The notes under the pieces are model-generated. The model was not told where the DNA came from. It saw nothing but the letters and a program-made list of their open reading frames with translations, and ran no database searches. 64,000 nt of DNA, from contig NZ_FNVS01000010.1 of NCBI RefSeq assembly GCF_900108035.1, positions 62,001-126,000 of the forward strand, written 5' to 3'. Each line of letters opens with the position of its first letter. The stretch's first letter is position 1. This document shows positions 30,781 through 38,759 of the stretch, piece after piece. The position numbers were made by a program, and so were the translations under genes. This DNA is from Parabacteroides chinchillae. Lineage in GTDB: Bacteria > Bacteroidota > Bacteroidia > Bacteroidales > Tannerellaceae.

Positions 30781-30936
30781 AATTATCTTTACTTTGGATA
30801 ATAAAAAATGTTGTATCTGATTGAAAAGCAGAGAGTAGCAAATAAGTAGTAGGAAAAGGGTAATGATTTAGCGACATTCAGACTGCATTGATTTACTGTG
30901 CTTTGCTTACTCTTTCAAACAACTCTTTTCACAAAG

Positions 30937-30968
30937 CAAAGTTACATTTTATTTGTTATATTACCAAA
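30937..30968 (-). promoter_or_regulatory. Promoter of the ABC-F gene; also matches a CTnDOT-type integration core
   Basis: On the minus strand a -33 TTTG (30965-30968) and a -7 TAACTTTG (30937-30944) are separated by 20 bases, a near-perfect Bacteroidetes promoter. The decamer over the -7 box, GTAACTTTGC (30936-30945), fits the GTANNTTTGC core of CTnDOT attachment sites, so this could be a target or junction; that is noted as a possibility only. Confidence 0.65.
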
Positions 30969-30983
30969 TGATGAAAGACGAAA

Positions 30984-31023
30984 GTTTTGGGATATTCGTT
31001 ACTCAGAACAAATATCCCAAAAC
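30984..31023 (-). terminator. Terminator of the HamAB cassette
   Basis: A perfect 13-bp stem (30984-30996 and 31011-31023; core GTTTTGGGATATT) with a 14-base loop, 19 bp past the hamB stop. Confidence 0.75.
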
Positions 31024-31042
31024 CAAATTTAGATTATCCATT

Positions 31043-33145
31043 TTAGTTGGTAATACTATTATTAGATATGCCATCGTAAAAATAATCCAAAATATACCTC
31101 TCAAAAGGATGAAATTCAAGCCTATCTGTTAGTCCATTTATTCCGATATGATTAAAGTTTGATATAATATCATTTACAGAAATATCTTGTTGCTCCAAGT
31201 TAATAAGACCTGCCTTATGAATTTTTTTACTTATCATTCTAGGCAAGCCATATTCCTCTAATTCATAAACTAACTTAGGTAAAAAAGCATGAGATATTTT
31301 AGATATGAAAGGAGATATATCTGTATAATTTTTAAAGATATGCTTTTGTATGGCATTAATATCTCCAAGTAGGGCAGATAAATTAAATGAGACAACCCTC
31401 TCTAATTCGAAATATTTTTCGATTGTAATTCCATTGTTTCTTAGAGAATTTATAATTTCCGGTATCGTCTTATTCCAATTATTTGAAATAGCTTTTATAT
31501 AGGCAACTAAGTCTGTATGGGTAGCACCTGCCGATCCTCCTAAATACTTTAGCACTTTAAATAAAGTAGTTCCCCACTGTTGAGGATTATTTGAATTCAA
31601 AAATCCTAATCCATTCCATTGGGCAGGATTTTGAGTCATATCAATCGCTATTTCTCGCAGAGAACTGCTATTGCATGCCTGTATCGCAGCATCATTTATT
31701 ATAGTTTTATAAACCCCATCCCCCAAGATGCTGTCCATTTCATCATTAAAAGCTATAATTTTAATAATCTGTTCTCTTGTTAATTCGTCATTAAACCTAT
31801 TTGTATCTAGCGAATTTAATAATTCATCTGTAAATTCCAACTTCAATTGAGCTGGTTTTTCTTCTGGAGGGGCTTCGAATAAATATATTTTTCCAATAAA
31901 ATGTCTGAACATTCTACCGCCTCGTCCTACAATATTTTTATATGTAAAATCATTTAGATTGGGTTTCCCGTTTTTGTTGGCCCAAATAATCACATTCTCG
32001 GCAGACGTATTAACTCCTTCTATTATTGAAGAAGTAGACACTATATTATATAACCCCATAGGTTCCTCAAATAATCGAACTTGTAATTGACTTAAAGAAC
32101 GATGTAACCGTCCATTATGAATACCAACACCTTTACATACCAAATCAGATAAAACATAAGTTTCTCCGTAGTTGTCTTTTAACCAATTTGAAAATGATTC
32201 TAACAGTTCGTTCTTCCTATTCGGTAATGCATCTTGTAAAATGCCAATAATTTTATCAATATTAGAATATGTTCCTGCATATATTAGAGTCTTCGTCCTT
32301 TTCTGGTTTAATATAGCCAACAGTCTATCCTTTTTGAAAGATTTGTTGTTTGGACTTGTATTTAGGTAGTCTTTATGTATTTCAGAAAACACAGTGTTAA
32401 AGTCTATTTTTTCAAATTTCATTCCTTCGGTAAAAGGATTATCATTTAAATCTGCTATGTTAGGTGCTAAAAAATATCTTTGTTTTGCTTTCTTTCCTAG
32501 TTCCAAAATAGCCTTTAACAAAACAGGTGCGCGGTCTTTATCAAACGAAACTCCAGCTTTATAGAATTCATCAATTATCAAAATATCGATTGACTCAATT
32601 TTATTTATATAGCTAATAGCTCGCTCTTGTGGAAATATTAGTATGTTTTTAGAAACAAGTTCAACATCAGGAGTTGTTATAATCTTATACTCGTTAGAGA
32701 ATTTCTTATATAACCTCCTCCTTGTCTCATCTGTTAAGGCTATCGTAGGAACAATTAACACTACATTGTTTGGCCTCTTTATGGAGATGAATGCATCTAT
32801 GACAAAACTTTTACCAAAACTTGTAGGAGCACTAACTGCAATATTTTCTCCTGCGAGCAGACTTTTCAACAGAGCTGATTGCTCCCTATGAAGAGTAACT
32901 TGATGTACATCTCCTGCATCAACTTTAAATGCCTGATAAACAAATTTATCTTGCCAACTTGAAGTTTCAGATTGCAAGTATGGATACAATCCTGTTTCTC
33001 TAATAAAATGATTAATTAAAGGTGTATATGGAATATTGTGCGAATTTAAATAATCCAACAACTTAATCAACAAATTTCTAGCAGATGTTTCTTGTTGGTC
33101 ACTTAACAAGTCATTTATTTCTTGGCAAGTATTAAATACATCCAT
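31043..33145 (-). CDS. hamB: HamB helicase of a Hachiman anti-phage system
   Basis: A 700-aa superfamily 2 helicase. Motif I is APTSFGK (residues 106-112), motif Ia VLIVPTIALTDETRRRL, motif II IIDEFYK (Asp192-Glu193, an unusual DEFY box), motif III-like YFLAPNI, motif IV around TLIYAGTYSNIDK, motif V STSSIIEGVNTSAENVI and motif VI IVGRGGRMFRH. The C-terminal 200 residues are a helical domain without a recognised motif. With the DUF1837 protein encoded 5 bp upstream it forms the HamA-HamB pair; in studied systems HamB senses aberrant DNA ends and holds the nuclease HamA in check. The gene is clearly more AT-rich than both flanks, a sign of horizontal transfer. Confidence 0.85.
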   Translation of the reverse strand: MDVFNTCQEINDLLSDQQETSARNLLIKLLDYLNSHNIPYTPLINHFIRETGLYPYLQSETSSWQDKFVYQAFKVDAGDVHQVTLHREQSALLKSLLAGENIAVSAPTSFGKSFVIDAFISIKRPNNVVLIVPTIALTDETRRRLYKKFSNEYKIITTPDVELVSKNILIFPQERAISYINKIESIDILIIDEFYKAGVSFDKDRAPVLLKAILELGKKAKQRYFLAPNIADLNDNPFTEGMKFEKIDFNTVFSEIHKDYLNTSPNNKSFKKDRLLAILNQKRTKTLIYAGTYSNIDKIIGILQDALPNRKNELLESFSNWLKDNYGETYVLSDLVCKGVGIHNGRLHRSLSQLQVRLFEEPMGLYNIVSTSSIIEGVNTSAENVIIWANKNGKPNLNDFTYKNIVGRGGRMFRHFIGKIYLFEAPPEEKPAQLKLEFTDELLNSLDTNRFNDELTREQIIKIIAFNDEMDSILGDGVYKTIINDAAIQACNSSSLREIAIDMTQNPAQWNGLGFLNSNNPQQWGTTLFKVLKYLGGSAGATHTDLVAYIKAISNNWNKTIPEIINSLRNNGITIEKYFELERVVSFNLSALLGDINAIQKHIFKNYTDISPFISKISHAFLPKLVYELEEYGLPRMISKKIHKAGLINLEQQDISVNDIISNFNHIGINGLTDRLEFHPFERYILDYFYDGISNNSITN

Positions 33146-33150
33146 ATTAT

Positions 33151-34077
33151 TTATTGCTCTTTATAGAATTTAACATTTGAAATAAACTTATCAACAATAT
33201 TCTTTTTCGAGGGAACTGGAAATAGAATTAAGTGGAATTTTATTTCTCCATATCTAAATATTGCCCCAAGGTGTTCTATTTGCTTTTTGAAGTATGAGTT
33301 TGCACGGTCTTTGTGATAATTAACTATACTTTCTTTATACTCATCAGACATACAATTTGCACCTTGTGTAATAGAACATTCATGTAATAAAAGTATAGGG
33401 ATATGTATCTTAGGTTTTATAGAATCTATAGACTCCTGCGGAGATAGTGCATCTTTTATTTTTTTGCATAATTCATGATTATCAACCAATGAATCTATGT
33501 CAGAAACATTAGTTATGATACTATTTTCTTTCTTTAATTTTTCAGTTTGTAGTGAATTATTGATAGAGTCTATAATTGTATTTAGTCTGGCATCTTCTAT
33601 ACTATTGTAAAACTTAGCCTCTCCAAACCATAGTGAAAAATCATTGTCTTTTTCAATAACGATGTGTACACTATCAGCTCCCTTCGCATTATCTTGTGCA
33701 TTTTGCTTGTAAAATATTTTAGGTACAACAGGTAATGCATTATAGTAATGTTTCATTATACCATACAGGACTATCTCTGCTAGCTCACTTCCACTTCCTA
33801 CTTCATCAGCATCAGTTAGACGGAGATTTTTTGCTGCTGCTACAAGTTCTGAATGACTTTTAGAAACCAATTTTTCTCTTTCTTTTTGTGAAAGAGATGT
33901 TTCAGCGATATTATCCCAAATGAAACTCTGAAATTTAGAATAACGCCAACTCCCATCTTCAAAATCATTTACCAAACTTAATACATATTTGTTATGTATC
34001 GGAGACAATGCTTCGTTTTGGCACATTTGTATGAATGAGTCATCAATGAGAATATCAAAGTCAATAACTTTTTCCAT
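33151..34077 (-). CDS. hamA: HamA (DUF1837) nuclease of a Hachiman anti-phage system
   Basis: 308 aa from ATG 34077 (MEKVIDFDILIDDSF), chosen because a TAnnTTTG promoter lies 32 bp upstream and would fall inside the longer reading frame starting at 34167. DUF1837 features are GSGSELAEIVLYGI (residues 94-107), then Asp135 in KGADSVHIVIE and Glu153/Lys155 in WFGEAKFYNS, forming a D...ExK nuclease-like site of the PD-(D/E)xK type. Known HamA proteins need the equivalent Glu and Lys for DNA degradation and abortive defence. It is cotranscribed with the helicase downstream. Confidence 0.85.
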   Translation of the reverse strand: MEKVIDFDILIDDSFIQMCQNEALSPIHNKYVLSLVNDFEDGSWRYSKFQSFIWDNIAETSLSQKEREKLVSKSHSELVAAAKNLRLTDADEVGSGSELAEIVLYGIMKHYYNALPVVPKIFYKQNAQDNAKGADSVHIVIEKDNDFSLWFGEAKFYNSIEDARLNTIIDSINNSLQTEKLKKENSIITNVSDIDSLVDNHELCKKIKDALSPQESIDSIKPKIHIPILLLHECSITQGANCMSDEYKESIVNYHKDRANSYFKKQIEHLGAIFRYGEIKFHLILFPVPSKKNIVDKFISNVKFYKEQ

Positions 34078-34108
34078 AGATAATATGATTAGCCAATGAA
34101 TTATATTA

Positions 34109-34116
34109 CAAAGGTA
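34109..34116 (-). promoter_or_regulatory. -7 box of hamA
   Basis: TACCTTTG on the minus strand matches TAnnTTTG and is 32 bp upstream of the hamA start. The surrounding decamer GTACCTTTGT differs by one base from the CTnDOT core GTANNTTTGC. Confidence 0.5.
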
Positions 34117-34345
34117 CACTTTTTCAACGAATTGGCATTTATGTAAGCACAATATTTCAGCAAACAATAATGGATTTCTTCAGATGTGAAAAATGCATGA
34201 ACGATTTTATGGAGTATAATAGTCATCTATTTAATTATTAGCAACATATAATTTATATAGGATGTATTAGAACTTCTCATCGTAAAAACGTCGCCTCATA
34301 AATTCAACGACCATTTTACGACAGGGACATAACCTAAAGAAATAT

Positions 34346-34384
34346 CCCCCGTTACGACTCAATTCGCAAGTACCGTAACGGGGG
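34346..34384. repeat. Inverted repeat near the element end
   Basis: Perfect 11-bp arms CCCCCGTTACG (34346-34356) and CGTAACGGGGG (34374-34384) with a 17-base loop; the flanks (AAAGAA / TTCTTT) extend pairing imperfectly. It may be a terminator or a protein-binding site. Confidence 0.65.
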
Positions 34385-34575
34385 ACAATTCTTTATTGTC
34401 GGTTCTGTACGGCATACTTCGTAACCCAATACGCTTCTCTTTTATTCTGGCGAAAGCATAATGGTTTTCCTTTTCAATTTCGCCTCTGTTTCGTCATCCT
34501 CCATATCCGTCTTCAGTGGATCGCTTCGAGGGCGTTCCGTTATCAGTCGCAAAGGAAACTTCGGGTTTTGCCGGT

Positions 34576-34657
34576 AAAACAAGGTCAAGCCTCCTGTTTT
34601 TGAAAAAATCTCCACGCCTCCGTTGTCGGGTAGTATTTTTTCAAAAAACCTTGTTTT
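34576..34657. repeat. Long imperfect inverted repeat near the element end
   Basis: The right arm (34635-34657) pairs with a left arm split in two: AAAACAAGG (34576-34584) and TTTTTGAAAAAAT (34597-34609), interrupted by a 12-base insertion. The result is a long hairpin with an internal bulge. Confidence 0.55.
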
Positions 34658-34819
34658 CCCCAACCGCTTCGTTTATGGGGCAACTGAAACGAAAACGACC
34701 GAAGCGACCGGAAGACGCATAAAAAAAATGTCGGATGACGAGAGGCGAAAAAGAGAACGAAACTCAACTCCCTCAGCTCTCAAATCCGCATAAATAAAAA
34801 ATCAAAAAGCGAAAAGGAT

Positions 34820-35035
34820 ATGAAAGCAGGACAATACATAGTGCAGACATTGCGGAGATTGGCAACCGCATTATTGAGAGCCATTATCGGCACAATCCTT
34901 TGGGCAGGTGCTTCCGCCATCGGCATTGCAGGCGAGGTTATCTGCGGAGTGTTCCGTATCGTGTTGGGCGTGTTTGTTACGCTTGTTTCAATAATCGCCT
35001 TCTTCGGCTTTATCGTGTGGTTATTAACAATTTAA
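34820..35035 (+). CDS. Small membrane protein of the conjugative element
   Basis: A 71-aa protein with a short amphipathic N terminus and a glycine-rich hydrophobic stretch (about residues 20-70, two helices; IIGTILWAGASAIGIAGEV, then VLGVFVTLVSIIAFFGFIV). No family recognised. First gene of the plus-strand accessory cluster that runs to 38,688; a Bacteroides-style A-rich region precedes it. Confidence 0.7.
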   Translation: MKAGQYIVQTLRRLATALLRAIIGTILWAGASAIGIAGEVICGVFRIVLGVFVTLVSIIAFFGFIVWLLTI

Positions 35036-35046
35036 CATCCAAGTAT

Positions 35047-35274
35047 ATGAAAACGAAAAGACATTCAAAGACAGCAGCACAGCAGTGCAGATATTACGAG
35101 GTGGACAACATCTTCGAGTATATGGTGGAAACCTATATCAACGGCAATTTCAGCACCTTTCAGCAGTTATTCCGAGAACTCCGCAAGGACGCAAGGGAGG
35201 ACTTCGTGGACTTTCTGTTAAGCGAGGTAGAGCCAATCTATTGGCGAGAGATATTGAAAATGACCATTCTGTAA
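35047..35274 (+). CDS. Small conserved hypothetical protein of the element
   Basis: 75 aa, starting at ATG 35047 right after the membrane protein gene (11-bp gap). Basic N terminus (MKTKRHSKTAAQQCR), then an acidic helical part with YMVETYINGNFSTFQQLFREL. No function can be assigned; its tight spacing to neighbours supports it being a real gene of the accessory operon. Confidence 0.65.
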   Translation: MKTKRHSKTAAQQCRYYEVDNIFEYMVETYINGNFSTFQQLFRELRKDAREDFVDFLLSEVEPIYWREILKMTIL

Positions 35275-35295
35275 CCCATTAAAACGACTGACGAT

Positions 35296-35715
35296 ATGAA
35301 GACAACAGACCATTTCAAGAGAACGATACAAGCCTATTTGGAACAAAGGGCAGCGGAGGACAAACTCTTTGCGGTGGCATACCGCAAGGAGGGCAAGAAC
35401 ATAGACGATTGTGTGACCTACATTCTCAACGAGGTGCAACGGAGCGGTTGTAACGGCTTCACGGACGGAGAAGTGTACTCTATGGCAGTCCACTACTATG
35501 ACGAGGATGATATAGAGGTCGGCAAACCCCTTTCTTGCCAAGTGATGGTAAACCACACGGTGGAACTCACGGAGGAGGAAAAGGCGGAAGCACGAAAAAG
35601 AGCAGTCGAGCAGTACCAGCAAGCCGAACTCCGTAAGATGCAGGAACGCAACAAGAAGCCGACCGCCAAACAAGAAACCAATGTCCAACCCTCATTATTT
35701 GATTTAGGCTTATGA
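35296..35715 (+). CDS. PcfK-like protein
   Basis: 139 aa. N-terminal helical part (DHFKRTIQAYLEQRAAEDKLF), then CVTYILNEVQRSGCNGFTDGEVYSMAVHYYDEDDIEVG, the core of the PcfK-like family found next to PcfJ in conjugative elements; the C terminus is Gln/Lys-rich and ends in QPSLFDLGL. PcfK has no established biochemical role. The stop overlaps the PcfJ start by 4 bp. Confidence 0.85.
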   Translation: MKTTDHFKRTIQAYLEQRAAEDKLFAVAYRKEGKNIDDCVTYILNEVQRSGCNGFTDGEVYSMAVHYYDEDDIEVGKPLSCQVMVNHTVELTEEEKAEARKRAVEQYQQAELRKMQERNKKPTAKQETNVQPSLFDLGL

Positions 35716-37004
35716 TACCGAGAACACCCATACAGAAAGAAGTCGCACGTTTGAGCAAGCGACTTCCGAGATTGTCCGAAGAACAAAAGACATACGCTTT
35801 CCGCCATTGCTTCAAGCACTACGCAGTCAAGAGGGCAAACGGCATACTCATCTGTACCGAGTGTGGACATTCGTGGAATAGCGAACACGACCTTGCAGAT
35901 ACCATTTGCGGATGCACCTGCCCCCATTGCGGAATGGAGTTGGAAGTGCTGCGTACCCGAAAGAGCGTATTCAACGATATGGAGTATTTTTCCATTATCA
36001 CCACCTGCAAGCACTACCAAGTAATACGCTTCTTTTCCGTCAAGTTCCGATACAAGGCAGGAGAACCAGCCAAGTATTCCATCTTTGAAGTGGTGCAGAG
36101 GTGGATTGCTCCCGATGGCGAAACAGCGACCATTGCCAGACTGCGTTGTATGTCTTTGTTCTACTATGACTTATGGAATGAATATAGCGATATGGAGATA
36201 CGCAAAAACGAAGGACTTAGAGCATACGACATAGACCCGAAATGCACTTACCCACGACAGAGGGTTATCCCTGAAATCAAGCGAAACGGATTTAAGGGTG
36301 AATATCACAGCATACTCCCTTATGACCTTTTCTTGCCTTTGCTTACCAACCCGAAAGCGGAAACACTGATGAAAGCAGGACAATATCCGATGTTACGCCA
36401 TTATCTGCATCGCACTTTCAATATCGGGGACTATTGGGCATCCATTAAAATCTGCATCCGTAACGGCTACACCATATCCGACGGCTCTATGTGGTGCGAT
36501 ACGATAGACTTGCTCCGTCATTTCGGCAAGGACACGCACAGCCCGAAGTATGTTTGCCCGACCGACCTCAAAGCCGAACACGACAGGTTGGTACGGAAAC
36601 GCGACAGACAGAGGGAACGCGAGCAGTTGAAGGAACGGAAGCAGGAAGCGAAGAAGTACGAAAAGGAATACCGCAAACTCAAAGGCAAATTCTTCGGTAT
36701 CGTCTTTACGGATGGAACACTGAACATCCGTGTATTGGAAAGCGTGGCGGAGTTTGCGGAAGAAGGAACGGTAATGCACCATTGCGTGTGGTCTAACTCC
36801 TACTACCTCAAAAAGAACTCCCTCATCCTTTCGGCAACCATAGACGGGGTACGCATTGAAACGATAGAAGTGTCGTTAAAGACATTCAAAGTGGTGCAAA
36901 GCCGTGGAGCGTGCAACCAAAACACCGAGTACCACGACCGCATTATAAACCTTGTGGACAGCAATATGAGCCTAATCCGCAAGCGAATGAGAAAAGCAGC
37001 ATAG
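35712..37004 (+). CDS. PcfJ-like protein
   Basis: 430 aa. A zinc-ribbon-like region near the N terminus (CTECGHSWN ... CGCTCPHCGMELE) is followed by the PcfJ core and the C-terminal block HHCVWSNSYYLKKNSLILSATIDGVR plus RGACNQ. The middle has a basic coiled stretch (RDRQREREQLKERKQEAKK). Role unknown; nearly always paired with PcfK in Bacteroidales and Firmicutes conjugative elements. Confidence 0.88.
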   Translation: MIPRTPIQKEVARLSKRLPRLSEEQKTYAFRHCFKHYAVKRANGILICTECGHSWNSEHDLADTICGCTCPHCGMELEVLRTRKSVFNDMEYFSIITTCKHYQVIRFFSVKFRYKAGEPAKYSIFEVVQRWIAPDGETATIARLRCMSLFYYDLWNEYSDMEIRKNEGLRAYDIDPKCTYPRQRVIPEIKRNGFKGEYHSILPYDLFLPLLTNPKAETLMKAGQYPMLRHYLHRTFNIGDYWASIKICIRNGYTISDGSMWCDTIDLLRHFGKDTHSPKYVCPTDLKAEHDRLVRKRDRQREREQLKERKQEAKKYEKEYRKLKGKFFGIVFTDGTLNIRVLESVAEFAEEGTVMHHCVWSNSYYLKKNSLILSATIDGVRIETIEVSLKTFKVVQSRGACNQNTEYHDRIINLVDSNMSLIRKRMRKAA

Positions 37005-37028
37005 TATAAACTCTAAAACGATAATGAT

Positions 37029-37286
37029 ATGGAAGTAAGAATTGAAAGCATGGTTTGTCTGTGGGACGATAAAATCCCCACTTTGTTCCTTGAATTTGTA
37101 AACCTCCTCACATTGACAACAAGTGAGGAGGGGTTAAGAAAAGGTGTAAAGGAATTTGCCGAAAAGCACGAACTTGACAGGTTCTTCCTTTACGGCTTCG
37201 GCTCCCACCACTTCTACCTGCACCAACGCTATACAAGCAATTCCGAAATGGTGATGAGCAACAGAATTTTGTCAGTACACTTCTAA
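37029..37286 (+). CDS. Hypothetical protein of the accessory cluster
   Basis: 85 aa, no recognised domain, no signal peptide. Contains LEFVNLLTLTTSEEGLRKGVKEFAEKHE (helical) and a Phe/His-rich segment FFLYGFGSHHFYLHQRY. Its stop TAA shares a base with the next ATG, so translation of the two is coupled. Confidence 0.6.
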   Translation: MEVRIESMVCLWDDKIPTLFLEFVNLLTLTTSEEGLRKGVKEFAEKHELDRFFLYGFGSHHFYLHQRYTSNSEMVMSNRILSVHF

Positions 37287-37498
37287 TGACACATAAGGAT
37301 ATGGACAGAAAGAGAAAACTTCATTACTACAAGTATATCGTCAAAAGGCATTTGAACGATATAAGGGCACATATCGGACAATCCAAGAACGAAATGGAAA
37401 AAAGTTATTACCGCACCCGCTATGCCGCCCAATTAAGTGCCTATGCCGAAGCACTCGGCATACAAGAGAGATATTTGGAAAGATTTATTCAAAAATAG
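37286..37498 (+). CDS. Small basic hypothetical protein
   Basis: 70 aa, Lys/Arg/Tyr-rich and helical (RKRKLHYYKYIVKRHLNDIR). Overlaps the upstream stop by one base (TAATG). No family recognised; it could bind nucleic acid, judging by charge only. Confidence 0.6.
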   Translation: MTHKDMDRKRKLHYYKYIVKRHLNDIRAHIGQSKNEMEKSYYRTRYAAQLSAYAEALGIQERYLERFIQK

Positions 37499-37504
37499 AC
37501 GATT

Positions 37505-37735
37505 ATGACAACACGAATGACCATCAACGGAGTAAGTACCTGCACGGAAGCAGGTACGGAGAAATACGAAAGTTTCCAATCGGGTTTCGGCAGACGCAAG
37601 CGGACACTTGTGCAATACGACTACCGAAGCGAGGACGGAGAATTGTTCTCCTGCGTAAAGCCGACATTGGACGAGTGCCGAACCGCAAGGGACAAGTGGC
37701 TGAACAAGAAACAAGGAAAGGAGGAAAGACAATGA
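37505..37735 (+). CDS. DUF3873 protein
   Basis: 76 aa. The family pattern is MTINGVSTCTEAGTEKYESF, RRKRTLVQYDYRSEDGELFSCV and LDECRTARDKWL. DUF3873 is found almost only in Bacteroidales conjugative elements and has no known function. Overlaps the next gene by 4 bp (ATGA). Confidence 0.85.
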   Translation: MTTRMTINGVSTCTEAGTEKYESFQSGFGRRKRTLVQYDYRSEDGELFSCVKPTLDECRTARDKWLNKKQGKEERQ

Positions 37736-37977
37736 ACGCAACCTATCAGACGATAATCGTCAAGTTCAAGGAAACGATAGCGGAATTGAACGGCATTTTC
37801 AGTGATGTGCAGTTTTGGGGAGTGGCAACCCTCAAAGAGTGGATAGACGACTACGAAAGCACCCGTTTCACGCAGACAGACAGCCATACGGCAGTCATCA
37901 CGAGCGAATACAATATGGAGTGTGTGAAAGAGTGGTTGCACAGGCATAGCGAGATAGTAGAATTGACAGAGTATTAA
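37732..37977 (+). CDS. Hypothetical protein of the accessory cluster
   Basis: 81 aa from ATG 37732, overlapping the DUF3873 stop. Acidic, with aromatic residues at the centre (FSDVQFWGVATLKEWIDDYE). Not recognised. The start 19 codons upstream is rejected because it lies inside the previous gene. Confidence 0.6.
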   Translation: MNATYQTIIVKFKETIAELNGIFSDVQFWGVATLKEWIDDYESTRFTQTDSHTAVITSEYNMECVKEWLHRHSEIVELTEY

Positions 37978-38046
37978 CAGCGTGAGGCGGTGGAAACACC
38001 GCCCTTACCCAAAAACAAGTATTGAACAGATAAAACAGAGAGTATT

Positions 38047-38358
38047 ATGATAGCACAGACGATTTTACAGCAGATGGGAGGACACAGATTTGCCCTTACG
38101 ACCGGCAGCAAGGATTTTATCGGTTTGGGCAACGGCTTACTGATGAGCCTTTCACGGAACAAGACTTCCGCCAACCGCCTTGAAATCATTTACGACGAGG
38201 GATTAGACCTCTATAATATGCGTTTCTACCGCAAGACATTCAGCAAAAAGACCTTCGAGAGCAAGACGAAAGACATCGCCAAATACGAGGGGATATATTT
38301 CGATATGCTGGAGGAAATCTTTACGGAGGTAACGGGATTAAACACCCGACTTTTTTAA
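38047..38358 (+). CDS. Conserved hypothetical protein of the element
   Basis: 103 aa. The sequence IAQTILQQMGGHRFALTTGSKDFIGLGNGLLMSL followed by NRLEIIYDEGLDLYNMRFYR recurs in Bacteroidales mobile elements as an unknown protein. No catalytic motif is seen. A GC-rich hairpin (38358-38382) overlaps its stop and is followed by a T-rich stretch. Confidence 0.7.
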   Translation: MIAQTILQQMGGHRFALTTGSKDFIGLGNGLLMSLSRNKTSANRLEIIYDEGLDLYNMRFYRKTFSKKTFESKTKDIAKYEGIYFDMLEEIFTEVTGLNTRLF

Positions 38359-38382
38359 GCGGTGGCGGCATTTGCCGCCGCT
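38358..38382 (+). terminator. Possible weak terminator
   Basis: AGCGG-TGG-CGGC pairs with GCCGCCGCT around an ATTT loop, leaving a 3-base bulge; a pyrimidine-rich tail (TACTTTCTTTC) follows. Confidence 0.4.
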
Positions 38383-38472
38383 ACTTTCTTTCAGTGAGCA
38401 AGGGGCGGACAAAGAAAGTAGCAAAGAAACCATTGTCCATAATCTGCGATTAAAGCACAAAAGTATATTTCT

Positions 38473-38688
38473 ATGAAAGAGGAAATCAGACAGAACGGTA
38501 AAACGGTATTGGAGAGCGAGGACGGCTTATCCATCGGAATGATATTCAATAACCTTACGGGGGTAAACTTGAAAGGTCTGGAGCATCGGAACTATTTGGA
38601 TTGTGTCCTGCTTCCAATGGGACTGAAAAAAGGAAAGTTGGAAATGTTCCGGGATGGTGTTCCCGTGAGAAGCGGAACGATACGGTAA
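38473..38688 (+). CDS. Small hypothetical protein
   Basis: 71 aa (MKEEIRQNGKTVLESEDGLSIGM...). Mixed charge, no signal peptide, no family recognised. It is the last plus-strand gene before a strong terminator and the converging methyltransferase-like gene. Confidence 0.5.
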   Translation: MKEEIRQNGKTVLESEDGLSIGMIFNNLTGVNLKGLEHRNYLDCVLLPMGLKKGKLEMFRDGVPVRSGTIR

Positions 38689-38711
38689 TCGGAATACCCC
38701 AAAATCAAAAG

Positions 38712-38750
38712 CAGCCTGCCGAACAGAATCCGGCAGGCTGTCTTGTTTTT
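38712..38750 (+). terminator. Rho-independent terminator of the accessory cluster
   Basis: A perfect stem CAGCCTGCCG / CGGCAGGCTG (38712-38721, 38731-38740) is followed by TCTTGTTTTT. It separates the plus-strand accessory genes from the converging minus-strand operon. Confidence 0.85.
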
Positions 38751-38759
38751 AAGATATGG

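Larger units (their letters stand above)
34078..34819. other. Boundary region between HamAB and the conjugative element
   Basis: The left 200 bp are AT-rich like hamAB and carry its promoter. From about 34,270 the base composition rises to that of the transposon. The right part holds two inverted repeats (listed) and overlapping ORFs of 60-73 codons on both strands, none of which resembles a protein family; they follow the repeats and are not called. A junction of the element probably lies here or at 30,936, but no duplicated attachment core could be proven. Confidence 0.5.

Noticed and set aside
34442-34722. Overlapping opposite-strand ORFs of 68-73 codons near the element end
   Set aside because: They are built on inverted repeats and poly-A/T tracts; neither resembles a known protein.
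35496-36020. A 174-codon minus-strand ORF opposite PcfK/PcfJ
   Set aside because: It is antisense to two well-supported genes and has no domain.
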